From: Desulfobacterales bacterium
GTDB taxonomy: Bacteria > Desulfobacterota > Desulfobacteria > Desulfobacterales > JAUWMJ01
Assembly (NCBI GenBank): GCA_030613225.1
Contig: JAUWMJ010000005.1
Coordinates: forward strand, 1-21,515
Length of the DNA stretch: 21,515 bases
Reading direction: 5' to 3'
The notes under the pieces are model-generated. The model was not told the DNA's origin and did not search any database. It worked only from the letters and a program-made list of their open reading frames with translations. This document shows, one piece after another, positions 1-6,014 of this stretch (its first letter is position 1; each line of letters begins with the position of its first letter). Made by a program: the position numbers and the translations under genes.

Positions 1-28
1 CAAGCAAATGATATGACTTTCTGAAGTA

Positions 29-66
29 AAACCGGGTCGGTCTGTGTTCATTGATCGGCCCCGTTT
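29..66 (-). terminator. possible intrinsic terminator
   Basis: Imperfect hairpin. Read on the minus strand, AAACGGGGCCGATC pairs with GACCGACCCGGTTT around a 10-nt loop with about three mismatches, and a short T run follows. It lies downstream of the small leftward ORF at 135-251. The mismatches make it weak; it could also be a cassette-boundary structure. Confidence 0.3.
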
Positions 67-111
67 AATTTAATCTGAAAACAATCCTTATTGTTCAATT
101 TAATCAGAAAA
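64..111. repeat. short direct repeat pair
   Basis: Two similar 18-bp words (TTTAATTTAATCTGAAAA and TTCAATTTAATCAGAAAA) lie about 30 bp apart in an AT-rich non-coding stretch. No function is evident. Confidence 0.3.
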
Positions 112-134
112 TGCCGGTCTAAATAATATGAAAA

Positions 135-251
135 TCAACAAATGTATGCCCAATGAAGGGCTTGCATCTCTTTTAAAACTGGGACAGAAGACTCCTTAAT
201 ATGTTCATATAGTTTCTTAATTTTGCTCTGAGATTCTTCTATTTTATTCAT
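135..251 (-). CDS. hypothetical 38-aa protein
   Basis: Small leftward ORF with an ATG at 249-251 and an AGGAAA purine-rich site about six bases upstream. The product is charged at the N-terminus (MNKIEESQSKIKKLYEHIKE), probably helical, and ends in a short hydrophobic tail (ALHWAYIC). No family is recognised. It lies downstream of the PIN-domain gene in the same orientation and could be a small cassette gene, the start of a broken gene, or chance. A hairpin with a T run follows its stop. Confidence 0.3.
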   Translation of the reverse strand: MNKIEESQSKIKKLYEHIKESSVPVLKEMQALHWAYIC

Positions 252-364
252 AGATTGTTTCCTGAGAAAGACAGTACTGCGGGGTTCGCAAAGCTGAATG
301 GCGCGAGTTTACGCACGTCCATTTCCAGTGACAGGTTTGGCTGTTGCCATTAATATTTATTTTT

Positions 365-1240
365 CTAAGAACCCTCTCCATAATCACCAGGCCAAGATGG
401 GGATTGATCTGTATATCGAGAATTTGGGGCAGGTACTACTGCGATTGAGGCCCCTTCACCCATGCTTGTACGGGTGCTAAATGAAGATCCAAACCCAGGG
501 CCAAAGCCGTGTGAAAAGCCGAGTAATGGTAGATCTTGTTCAAATTTTATATCTTCTTCGTCGATTTCCTGCCCAAATTGCTCTTTTAGGATTTTTGTAA
601 GATATGGGGCATAGTTAATGCCTAAATCTTTAAAAGAAGGTAGCAGGTCGAGATGTACCTCTTCTGGGTTATCAGGATTAGCGAAATCAGATTTATTATC
701 GGTTATAAAAAAGACCTTCTCTTTATCATCAATGGTGGAGAAATACCATATTATCGATTCAACTATCAAGCAGTCAGCTTCGCTCCTTTTATTTTTATTG
801 TGAGCTGGGGCTTGCTTTTCAATAACTCTTTTAAAGGCTTTCAAGAGTAAATCATCATTTGTTGGTACTAAAACTGTATTTTCATGTTTCATTATGTCCG
901 ATATCGGTCTTATCTGTTCTTGAATATCTATATTTTTAAACTTAGATAATATTTCCATTAAATTTTTTTTAGTCTCTTGTTTAAGTTTGTCGGGTATATC
1001 ATGAGGAAGGAATAACTTATCTATATTATTTTTAAATTCTCTTAAACGTCGTTCTGAATCTTCAAATACAGGCTCAATCTTTCGTAAAAATTCCTTTTCG
1101 ATAATATCAGGTAAAACAATTTTTATTTCATTACCATCTAATAATTTTAAAAGGCTTGCAAGGCATGGAGCTGTGACGCTCTTCGATCTTTTCAAGCATA
1201 AATTGATATAAATATTTGTATCAAGGACTAAATAGTTCAT
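365..1240 (-). CDS. PIN-domain (DUF4935-like) RNase-type protein
   Basis: Likely metal-dependent ribonuclease of the PIN superfamily, 291 aa. The acidic residues expected of a PIN active site are visible: Asp7 in LVLDTNIYINL at the extreme N-terminus, Glu48/Glu50 in PDIIEKEF, Asp156 in SEADCLIVES, and Asp181/Asp185 in FFITDNKSDF. This arrangement in a long single-chain protein matches the DUF4935 type seen in stand-alone or defence-associated PIN proteins (family knowledge). The start chosen is the ATG at 1238-1240, because GGAG sits six bases upstream and the PIN fold begins at residue 1. An upstream in-frame start at 1303 would add 21 residues unlike the family. The C-terminal ~50 residues are rich in Gly/Ser/Pro and probably disordered. 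No small antitoxin gene precedes it. Repeat copy 1 ends 13 bp upstream of the start. Confidence 0.75.
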   Translation of the reverse strand: MNYLVLDTNIYINLCLKRSKSVTAPCLASLLKLLDGNEIKIVLPDIIEKEFLRKIEPVFEDSERRLREFKNNIDKLFLPHDIPDKLKQETKKNLMEILSKFKNIDIQEQIRPISDIMKHENTVLVPTNDDLLLKAFKRVIEKQAPAHNKNKRSEADCLIVESIIWYFSTIDDKEKVFFITDNKSDFANPDNPEEVHLDLLPSFKDLGINYAPYLTKILKEQFGQEIDEEDIKFEQDLPLLGFSHGFGPGFGSSFSTRTSMGEGASIAVVPAPNSRYTDQSPSWPGDYGEGS

Positions 1241-1253
1241 AGGTGACTCCAAA

Positions 1254-1362
1254 TTAAGGCATTTTATTTTTCCGTGATTCCCAGAGGCTTTCCAGGAGGG
1301 CAAAAAAGAAACTTAGTAGCCAAACCAGGAAAGCGGAATAAATAATCTTTACAATCAGCACA
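1254..1362 (-). repeat. 5' repeat family, copy 1
   Basis: First of three copies of an unexplained repeat. Over its full 109 bp it aligns without gaps with 1664-1772. Its first ~45 bp (core GTGATTCCCAGAGGCTTT on the plus strand) match 2539-2583 with three differences. On the minus strand all three copies read, in one frame, a peptide end KPLGIT(K/E)K followed by TAA. This copy lies 13 bp before the PIN start codon. Confidence 0.75.
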
Positions 1363-1402
1363 ACCTACATCATATTTAGGCCCCAAACCCCGTCCCGAAC
1401 CC

Positions 1403-1458
1403 CATTAACGTTTGAGTTGAAGGGTGCAAGCGTGTTTTTTGCCTGCGTCCCTTTATTA
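1403..1458 (-). repeat. attC-like site after the mini-lipoprotein (weak)
   Basis: On the minus strand the site ends with ACTCAAACGTTAATG, resembling the 3' half (R' box, GTTRRRY-like) of integron attC sites. A stem, AAGGGTGCAAGC against GCCTGCGTCCCTT on the plus strand (1420-1453), lies inside it. The R'' box is not convincing and would overlap the stop codons of the gene at 1456-1617. It is consistent with a cassette boundary, but weaker than the sites at 2694-6011. Confidence 0.4.
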
Positions 1459-1617
1459 TTTCAAAATACAATGCTTCACATAATCTCTTGCTTCATTTGC
1501 AGTCCAGTCACCTTTCGGCTTTTTTTTGAGCTCCTTACACCACTCCTCACTGCCAATTTCTGGAGAGCATGCGCTTAAAAGCCAGCAAGCTGTAATTATT
1601 ACTATTAATTTTTTCAT
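1456..1617 (-). CDS. small lipoprotein, DUF3012-like
   Basis: 53-aa secreted lipoprotein. A lysine-initiated hydrophobic signal (MKKLIVIITACWLL) leads to a lipobox LSAC with the acylated Cys at residue 17. The mature part, CSPEIGSEEWCKELKKKPKG followed by DWTANEARDYVKHC, has two further cysteines and closely fits my recollection of the DUF3012 family (PEVGSxxWC...KPKGDWTANEAxDYAKHC), which is of unknown function. The start is the ATG at 1615-1617, preceded by a strong GAGGTGA ribosome binding site. Two consecutive TAA stops end it. It lies between 5' repeat copy 2 (46 bp upstream) and an attC-like structure. The gene is complete despite its size. Confidence 0.75.
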   Translation of the reverse strand: MKKLIVIITACWLLSACSPEIGSEEWCKELKKKPKGDWTANEARDYVKHCILK

Positions 1618-1663
1618 ATATCACCTCACATTAAATGTTGATTTACGGCGGAAGAATTTCAGC

Positions 1664-1772
1664 TAAGATATTTTATTTTTTTGTGATTCCCAGAGGCTTT
1701 GTAGAAAGACAATAAAAAAACATAGTAACCAAACCATAAAAGCAGTATAAATAATCTTTATAATCAACACAA
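1664..1772 (-). repeat. 5' repeat family, copy 2
   Basis: Second copy, 109 bp and gap-free against 1254-1362, with most differences in the half farther from the gene. It lies 46 bp upstream of the mini-lipoprotein start. The minus-strand frame ending KPLGITKK-TAA has no plausible start codon here, so a complete peptide is unlikely from this copy. Confidence 0.75.
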
Positions 1773-1855
1773 TATACGCCTTTTTTGCGATTTTATTTTA
1801 CAGGACACATGGCGGTTGAAGCGGACCAGCCAACGAATAAATTACCTTTTTCACA

Positions 1856-2467
1856 TTACTTCGGAGTAGTTTCATTCAAGTTTTTAATGGCAGCAGTTGT
1901 ATCTTTTTCAAGATCTTGCATATAAAGATATGAGCCGATCGACAATAAGAAAATTAAAAATCCTCCAATACCTATATATATTGCATAAGAATCAACCCAT
2001 GATTTTTCCTCGTTCCGGAAAGCGAAAAATAAAAGCAAATAAGACATCATAAAAGAGTAGTGTATAATCGCCCAAAGGTAAATGTACTTTTCCTTTGGAT
2101 AATAGGGTGCCTTTTCCCTAAAAATAATAAGGTCTGCATGTGCCTTAGAATAGTTACACAAGGACTCATTATCACTGAATATATTTACCGGAGATCGTCT
2201 CTTCCAGTAAACATATCGCTCAAGCGTAAATCTAACAACTTGGGAGTGAATAATGTAAATCGACATCCCAATCGATAAAATTATAAGGAATACGAATAAA
2301 TTATTATCAGAAATTTTACAAAAGATATAACTGAAAGCATTAGGATAGGACAAAGCAAATAGTATACAAAAGGCTACCCCAGGCATAAGATACCGCAAAA
2401 CCCTTTCAACAGAATTAATTATTTTATTCCCTTTATCTTCCACTATTTTATTTATTTTATCTTCCAT
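1856..2467 (-). CDS. four-helix inner-membrane protein, unknown function
   Basis: 203-aa integral membrane protein. After a charged amphipathic N-terminus (about residues 1-24), hydrophobic segments lie near residues 27-50, 57-77, 130-150 and 160-182. A cytoplasmic-looking loop rich in Arg/Lys/Tyr sits between helices 2 and 3 and a charged tail ends the protein. No catalytic motif is recognised. The ATG at 2465-2467 has an AAGTGA site about six bases upstream. It is a single leftward gene flanked by non-coding DNA that includes repeat copy 3 upstream, which suits a mobile single-gene cassette. Membrane proteins of unknown role are common cargo of such arrays, but nothing in the sequence shows its job. 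Confidence 0.65.
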   Translation of the reverse strand: MEDKINKIVEDKGNKIINSVERVLRYLMPGVAFCILFALSYPNAFSYIFCKISDNNLFVFLIILSIGMSIYIIHSQVVRFTLERYVYWKRRSPVNIFSDNESLCNYSKAHADLIIFREKAPYYPKEKYIYLWAIIHYSFMMSYLLLFFAFRNEEKSWVDSYAIYIGIGGFLIFLLSIGSYLYMQDLEKDTTAAIKNLNETTPK

Positions 2468-2494
2468 AGAATCACTTCGTCCTATTTTTGAAGA

Positions 2495-2545
2495 TTATAA
2501 CGGCGCGCTTGGCCAACGGGCGCGCTTTTTAGCTACGATTAAGGT
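2495..2545 (-). repeat. GCGCGC hairpin, weak attC candidate
   Basis: On the minus strand GCGCGC, a spacer containing the palindrome TTGGCCAA, and GCGCGC form a stem, followed by GTTATAA, which loosely resembles an R' box. It is much more GC-rich than its surroundings. It sits between repeat copy 3 and the start of the membrane-protein gene. It could be a degenerate attC site or a simple hairpin; no good R'' box is visible. Confidence 0.3.
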
Positions 2546-2583
2546 ATTTTATTTTTTCGTGATTCCCAGAGGCTTTTCAGGAG
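2539..2583 (-). repeat. 5' repeat family, copy 3
   Basis: Third copy, about 45 bp, with three differences from copy 1. It lies 71 bp upstream of the membrane-protein start. Reading on in frame gives a short Cys-rich ORF starting with ATG at 2639-2641 (MSEYSCSESCIKRYK), then a TAG at 2594-2596, then IYYSPEKPLGITKK and TAA. The ORF is interrupted in this copy. Confidence 0.7.
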
Positions 2584-2693
2584 AGTAGTAAATCTATTTA
2601 TAACGCTTTATACAGCTTTCGGAACACGAATACTCGCTCATTATTTTGCCTGGAGATCCGTCCTTGTTTAATAGGAAAAATCAAGTTGTGCCT

Positions 2694-2766
2694 ACCTAAC
2701 AGCCCGTAAACAGCATATATTACAATTTATCCTCCGCCCTTCAATGCAAGCGGTGCAGTGTTGAGC
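2694..2766 (-). repeat. attC site (cassette recombination site)
   Basis: Read on the minus strand, GCTCAAC (an exact RYYYAAC R'' box) starts 8 bp after the stop of the XRE-like gene, and GTTAGGT (an exact GTTRRRY R' box) ends it, giving a 73-bp site. The inner arms pair only partly (CCG...GCAT against ATGC...CGG). The size, box sequences and position just after a stop codon are typical of integron attC. Confidence 0.6.
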
Positions 2767-2774
2767 GGAGCATA

Positions 2775-3299
2775 TCATTCCCCAGCGGCATTTATTCTTC
2801 TTTCCGATCCAGAGCGGCGTTCCAGATCGTCCGGAGGCCCCAGATCCTCCAGGCGCCGCTCACATTTTCTACGGTCACTTTTCTTTATACATCTTTCAAG
2901 TGACTCCATCCGTTTTTTTAAATCATTAATTTCTTTTGTTTGCTCCTGGATGTGTGCCTCTCTTCTTACAGAGATTTGAAAAGCTTGTATATTCGCCTGG
3001 ATTGCCGATATTAATACAGCGTCGCCCGAGTCGAAGATTTCTTTCAGCCCGGATACAGCCTTTCCGAAATCATCCATATCCGCATTATATTCTGAGACGG
3101 GTTTATCAATAACTCCAACAGCACCGGTGGATTTATCAAGGCTTTCATAAACAGGTTCCCTGCCAGTCAGCAGCCAATCCTTAGAGCATTTATAAAAATT
3201 TATATATCTCATAAGGGTTGTCTGGCTCGGCATTTTTCCAGATTCATGTAATTGTAATGCACGCAAACCTATTCCGACGCTACTTGCGGCCTCTGTTTG
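2775..3299 (-). pseudogene. XRE-family regulator lacking its N-terminus
   Basis: Phage-repressor-like DNA-binding protein that has lost the start of its helix-turn-helix. The frame is open from a TAA at 3300-3302 and reads QTEAASSVGIGLRALQLHES, the recognition half of an XRE/Cro-CI HTH. Next come SQTTLMRYINFYKCSKDWLL, a coiled coil (IQEQTKEINDLKKRMESLER) and a basic tail with ERRSGSERR. No ATG precedes the HTH; only a TTG at 3264-3266 exists, inside the domain. One inserted base near 3297 would restore STLTQTEAASS, the expected helix, but that frame meets a TGA soon after, so more than one lesion or a recombination break is likely. Its layout parallels the regulator at 9573-9998. It lies in a cassette bounded by attC sites 2694-2766 and 3587-3658. 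Confidence 0.6.
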
Positions 3300-3420
3300 T
3301 TAATGTTGATACATAATTTGAAGTGATAGGTCAAGGGAATTGCTTTTGCCGTTTCGTTGTCTGGGATATATTAACTGAGAGCTAAATATCATGGGACTTG
3401 TGAATTGTTGAGAAAAACGT

Positions 3421-3440
3421 AACAAATTCTAGTTTGTCGA
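3421..3440. promoter_or_regulatory. operator-like inverted repeat
   Basis: ACAAA-TTCTAG-TTTGT forms a 16-bp inverted repeat about 30 bp from the TTACAA palindrome at 3470-3485, upstream of the damaged XRE gene. A repressor-binding role is an inference. Confidence 0.35.
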
Positions 3441-3460
3441 AACCTGTAATATCTTGGCAT

Positions 3461-3499
3461 ACTACAGTGTTACAAAATGTTGTAATACCAGATTGATAC
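3461..3499. promoter_or_regulatory. operator-like palindrome shared with 9425-9465
   Basis: Contains the inverted repeat TTACAA-AATG-TTGTAA (3470-3485) followed by TACCAGATTGATA. The same sequence with four transitions occurs at 9437-9465, and each copy lies about 190-200 bp upstream of an XRE-family gene. Likely an autoregulatory operator for this pair of repressors. Confidence 0.5.
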
Positions 3500-3586
3500 C
3501 TCCGTCCTATAATGTTTGAATATCTCAGTAGTATATAAACATTTTAAGGTAGATTAAAAGCTGACATATATAGCAGATATCAACGG

Positions 3587-3658
3587 TGATAACCAGGGGT
3601 AAGAGGTTGCAAAAAAGCGCCAGCTTTTTTGCAATCCTGCTTCACCCCATGGTTAGGC
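3587..3658 (-). repeat. attC site (cassette recombination site)
   Basis: 72-bp imperfect palindrome. On the minus strand it begins GCCTAAC (exact R'' box) and ends GTTATCA (near-consensus R'). The arms CATGGGGTGAAG and CTCTTACCCCTG pair with extrahelical mismatches, and a second inner stem, TTGCAAAAAAGC with GCTTTTTTGCAA, closes the loop. It follows the stop of the GIY-YIG gene by about 40 bp. One of the best attC candidates here. Confidence 0.7.
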
Positions 3659-3697
3659 AAAAATCTCAGTCTAAAGGCTATGCCCAAGATTCGTTAC

Positions 3698-4357
3698 TTA
3701 CTCTGATACAAATTTGCGAAATGGCCTTAGCATTTCACCAAGATAGAAGCCGCCAGTTGGATACCGTTCTCCGATACGTATATGAAAACCAGGCTCAAAT
3801 AACTCCAATGAGATTCGAGTTGCCCTTACTCGTGGTAAGTATTTTTTTTTAAGAACTTTGATTTCATATTCTCGCAAGGCTTTTTTACTTCTCTCCAGGA
3901 TTCTATCCAGTTCTCTGATTTTAGTATAATGGTTGGCAATAAGATTCTCAGCTAACTTGGACACTTCAGTGCTACTTGATGGTTTTCTATCCCTGTATTT
4001 AAGGCTCAAGTAGCTTGCGAGAGTTTTGTAATTGATATCCTTTTCGAATGCCAATGCTGCGCCGATTTGTTCGGTAACTTCACTGACAATTGATTTTGCA
4101 TTATCCAACGAAACGGCAAAGAATTCCCTATCTCCTCTATATCGATATGACTTTAACTTCTCATGAATCATGCCTTCGGCCAACTCACAATCTGAAACAT
4201 CCTTGGTGAAAAGGACTTTGAATTCCTCTAAAACACCTGTCGCTTGTGAAAGCTGCTGAGCCCGAACCTCAGGGGAATGAGTGGTCCGACCAATTTTATA
4301 GAGACCTTTTTCAGAGTAAGTGGGAGTGCTTACGATATAGATCCAACCTTCACTCAT
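3698..4357 (-). CDS. GIY-YIG-type (T5orf172-like) protein
   Basis: 219-aa protein whose N-terminal ~110 residues fit the GIY-YIG/T5orf172 nuclease-like fold: GWIYIVSTPTYSEKGLYKIG with the GIY-like WIYI and YIG-like YKIG strands, then RTTHSPEVRAQQLSQATG with the conserved Arg, and DREFF near residue 95 supplying an acidic position. The rest is helical and charged (residues ~110-200) with no recognised domain. Proteins of this class occur in phages and mobile elements and are presumed DNA-cleaving or DNA-binding; activity is not proven by sequence. The start ATG at 4355-4357 lies 50 bp inside the cassette boundary formed by attC 4407-4467. It forms one complete leftward cassette with attC 3587-3658. 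Confidence 0.65.
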   Translation of the reverse strand: MSEGWIYIVSTPTYSEKGLYKIGRTTHSPEVRAQQLSQATGVLEEFKVLFTKDVSDCELAEGMIHEKLKSYRYRGDREFFAVSLDNAKSIVSEVTEQIGAALAFEKDINYKTLASYLSLKYRDRKPSSSTEVSKLAENLIANHYTKIRELDRILERSKKALREYEIKVLKKKYLPRVRATRISLELFEPGFHIRIGERYPTGGFYLGEMLRPFRKFVSE

Positions 4358-4406
4358 TACCTTTACCCATACAATGGTAAGTTCAAGAAATCTTGCCTCA
4401 TACGAA

Positions 4407-4467
4407 GCCTAACGGCAAGGTCACCGGGAGCTGGCTTTATCGGCGGTCCGGTGCACCGTCTTGTTCG
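4407..4467 (-). repeat. attC site (cassette recombination site)
   Basis: 61-bp site ending on the minus strand with GTTAGGC, the classical R' box. The arms AACAAGACGGTGCACCGG and CCGGTGACCTTGCCGTT pair almost fully with the offset, unpaired bases typical of folded attC sites. The R'' side overlaps the last ten codons of the gene at 4437-5093, as is common for tightly packed cassettes. Confidence 0.75.
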
Positions 4468-5093
4468 AAGTGAACCGTTATCTCCTTGTTTATCTCGTCA
4501 CTACGTATTATCTCAGAAATATCCCTAATGCTACCAATCGTGATTTCTCGCGGTCCGCCTGGACCATCTTTACATACCAATCTCCACTCGGACTGACAAG
4601 AAAACATTCTGAGTTTTCTGAACGGGCCTATTTTCCCAGTGTAATCGTCATCTACGTATTCAACCAGATTGGCCTTGGCTACGATCTTTTGAGATTTCAG
4701 GGTTGATTCTATCCTCCGCATAAATTCATCACGATTCATCAATACCAAAGCATGTTCGCCGAACAGGAAATTCCTTTCGTTTATGGGAAAGGTTTCTTCA
4801 GTAAGTGGCCGTAACGCATACATACAGAATATGTTGATCTTTTCTGGTTCTGACGGGTGCATTCTTAGAGTCCAATTCCCCTCCATGAACACCTCTTTTC
4901 CATCCGCTGATGGGAAGCTTATCCTTGGTCCTCTTGCAACTTCAGCAACGCAATCAAAAGGGTCACCGCGAAGTTCATCGTCCTCAATCTTCCAAAAATA
5001 TGGAAGATTATTCATGTAGAGAAGTCCTTCGTTTCGGAGTCTCAGTAAATGTTCCCGTTGTCCAAACTTGATTAGAGTTCCAGGCTCTCCCAT
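4437..5093 (-). CDS. conserved-looking soluble protein, unknown function
   Basis: 218-aa predicted cytosolic protein with no signal or membrane segment. The N-terminus GTLIKFGQREHLLRLRNEGL, then LLYMNNLPYFWKIEDDELRG and DPFD, with a later SEWRLVCKDGP segment, looks like a real family, but I cannot name it. The overall pattern (short strands, single Glu and Arg in a C-terminal EWR motif) is loosely reminiscent of small toxin-like enzymes; this is only a guess. The start is set at the ATG at 5091-5093, with AGGAAGGG five bases upstream. The longer reading frame to 5156 would run through the attC site at 5119-5245. It is one complete cassette, bounded by attC 5119-5245 and attC 4407-4467. Confidence 0.6.
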   Translation of the reverse strand: MGEPGTLIKFGQREHLLRLRNEGLLYMNNLPYFWKIEDDELRGDPFDCVAEVARGPRISFPSADGKEVFMEGNWTLRMHPSEPEKINIFCMYALRPLTEETFPINERNFLFGEHALVLMNRDEFMRRIESTLKSQKIVAKANLVEYVDDDYTGKIGPFRKLRMFSCQSEWRLVCKDGPGGPREITIGSIRDISEIIRSDEINKEITVHFEQDGAPDRR

Positions 5094-5118
5094 ATTATCC
5101 CTTCCTGCCAGATCTTGC

Positions 5119-5245
5119 TTCGAACGCCGCCAATCAGCGGCCACATTTAAAGCCAAAACAGCATTTAAAGATACCGAAATATTTTAAGGGGATACTGTCA
5201 GAAACGCACCGCCTTATGTGGTCCGCTGCATTGGCATTGTTAAGT
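5119..5245 (-). repeat. attC site (cassette recombination site, long form)
   Basis: 127-bp site. On the minus strand ACTTAAC (exact R'' box) overlaps the stop codon of the gene at 5240-5944. The arm AATGCCAATGCAGCGGACC pairs with GGCCGCTGATTGGCGGC with extrahelical bases, and GTTCGAA forms a divergent R' box. The long AT-rich loop resembles the longer Vibrio-type attC sites. Confidence 0.65.
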
Positions 5246-5944
5246 GTTTTTATTTATGAAATCGACAGATTTTTTGATAATGAAAAGTCTAATTTCTGTC
5301 AGTTCATTTATTCCAAGTATTGATCTAATCTTTTCTTTGATATTTTCCTTTGCGATTACATTTTTTTTATCATAGTCTTCTGTTTCTATATCATCAAGTT
5401 CCATAACTTTTTTGAATTCAGCATATGATTCGAAAATTGCCTTAGGTTTATCTTTAGAATCATCTGCTAAATCCTCGACCAAGCCAGATTTTGTTCCAAT
5501 TCTATGAACAGCATTTTCAAATGGCTCTAATTGGAGCGCGATTTTCTTAGGAATCCAAACCGAATATTCTCTACCAATTTTGAAAAGGGCTGTAGAATGG
5601 CTTATTGCAGTTTTGGAGGGGCCTTCCTTAAATAAGGTGTATACAGTTTCATGAACTTCAGACATATACTTTTCACAAAACTCAACATGCTTATCAAAAG
5701 CTACAGTTGCCATATGTGAAGTAGCGCCAAGGTTGAATATTTGTTGATCCTTTTGCATGAACATGGACTTTTCAAATTGAGCGCTATCTCTTATTAATTG
5801 GTATACAACTCCAAGCAGTGCAAGAGCTCCAGGAAACGCAAAAATACCTTTTATTATTTCTTGTGCAGAAAAGAGCCATGCAGTTAATAACGAAGCTGTG
5901 AAAACAATTCCAAGAACTATGTATGACTTAAATGATAGTTTCAT
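5240..5944 (-). CDS. membrane-anchored protein, unknown function
   Basis: 234 aa from the ATG at 5942-5944 (a GTG two codons upstream, at 5950, is an alternative with better spacing from GAGGGG). Two hydrophobic helices lie near residues 7-27 and 29-50 (YIVLGIVFTASLLTAWLF, GIFAFPGALALLGVVYQLI). A soluble helical domain of ~180 residues follows, containing NLGATSHMATVAFDKHVEFC and EKYMSEVHETVYTLFKEGPS. I do not recognise a named family, although the FDKHVEFCEKYM-type segment looks conserved rather than random. It is a single-gene cassette between attC 5949-6011 and attC 5119-5245. An N-terminal hairpin anchor plus a cytosolic helical domain is seen in several defence effectors, but no effector motif is visible. 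Confidence 0.6.
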   Translation of the reverse strand: MKLSFKSYIVLGIVFTASLLTAWLFSAQEIIKGIFAFPGALALLGVVYQLIRDSAQFEKSMFMQKDQQIFNLGATSHMATVAFDKHVEFCEKYMSEVHETVYTLFKEGPSKTAISHSTALFKIGREYSVWIPKKIALQLEPFENAVHRIGTKSGLVEDLADDSKDKPKAIFESYAEFKKVMELDDIETEDYDKKNVIAKENIKEKIRSILGINELTEIRLFIIKKSVDFINKNT

Positions 5945-5948
5945 AAAC

Positions 5949-6011
5949 ACTTAACCCCTCGTATAACCGGCCCAACTTTTGCGTCCGCGTTAATATGATT
6001 GATTGTTATGT
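5949..6011 (-). repeat. attC site (cassette recombination site)
   Basis: 63-bp site directly after the stop of the restriction-modification gene. On the minus strand it starts ACATAAC and ends GTTAAGT (exact GTTRRRY). The inner arms TATTAACGCGGAC and GGCCGGTTATAC pair with single extrahelical bases, the asymmetry expected of attC. Confidence 0.65.
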
Positions 6012-6014
6012 TTT

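Noticed and set aside
365..1240. Type II toxin-antitoxin pair (PIN toxin)
   Set aside because: The protein is twice the usual VapC length and no small antitoxin gene lies directly upstream; the upstream segment is the repeat.
5094..5156. Longer N-terminus for the 4437-5093 protein
   Set aside because: It would be encoded by the 3' arm of an attC site, and a strong ribosome site supports the internal ATG.
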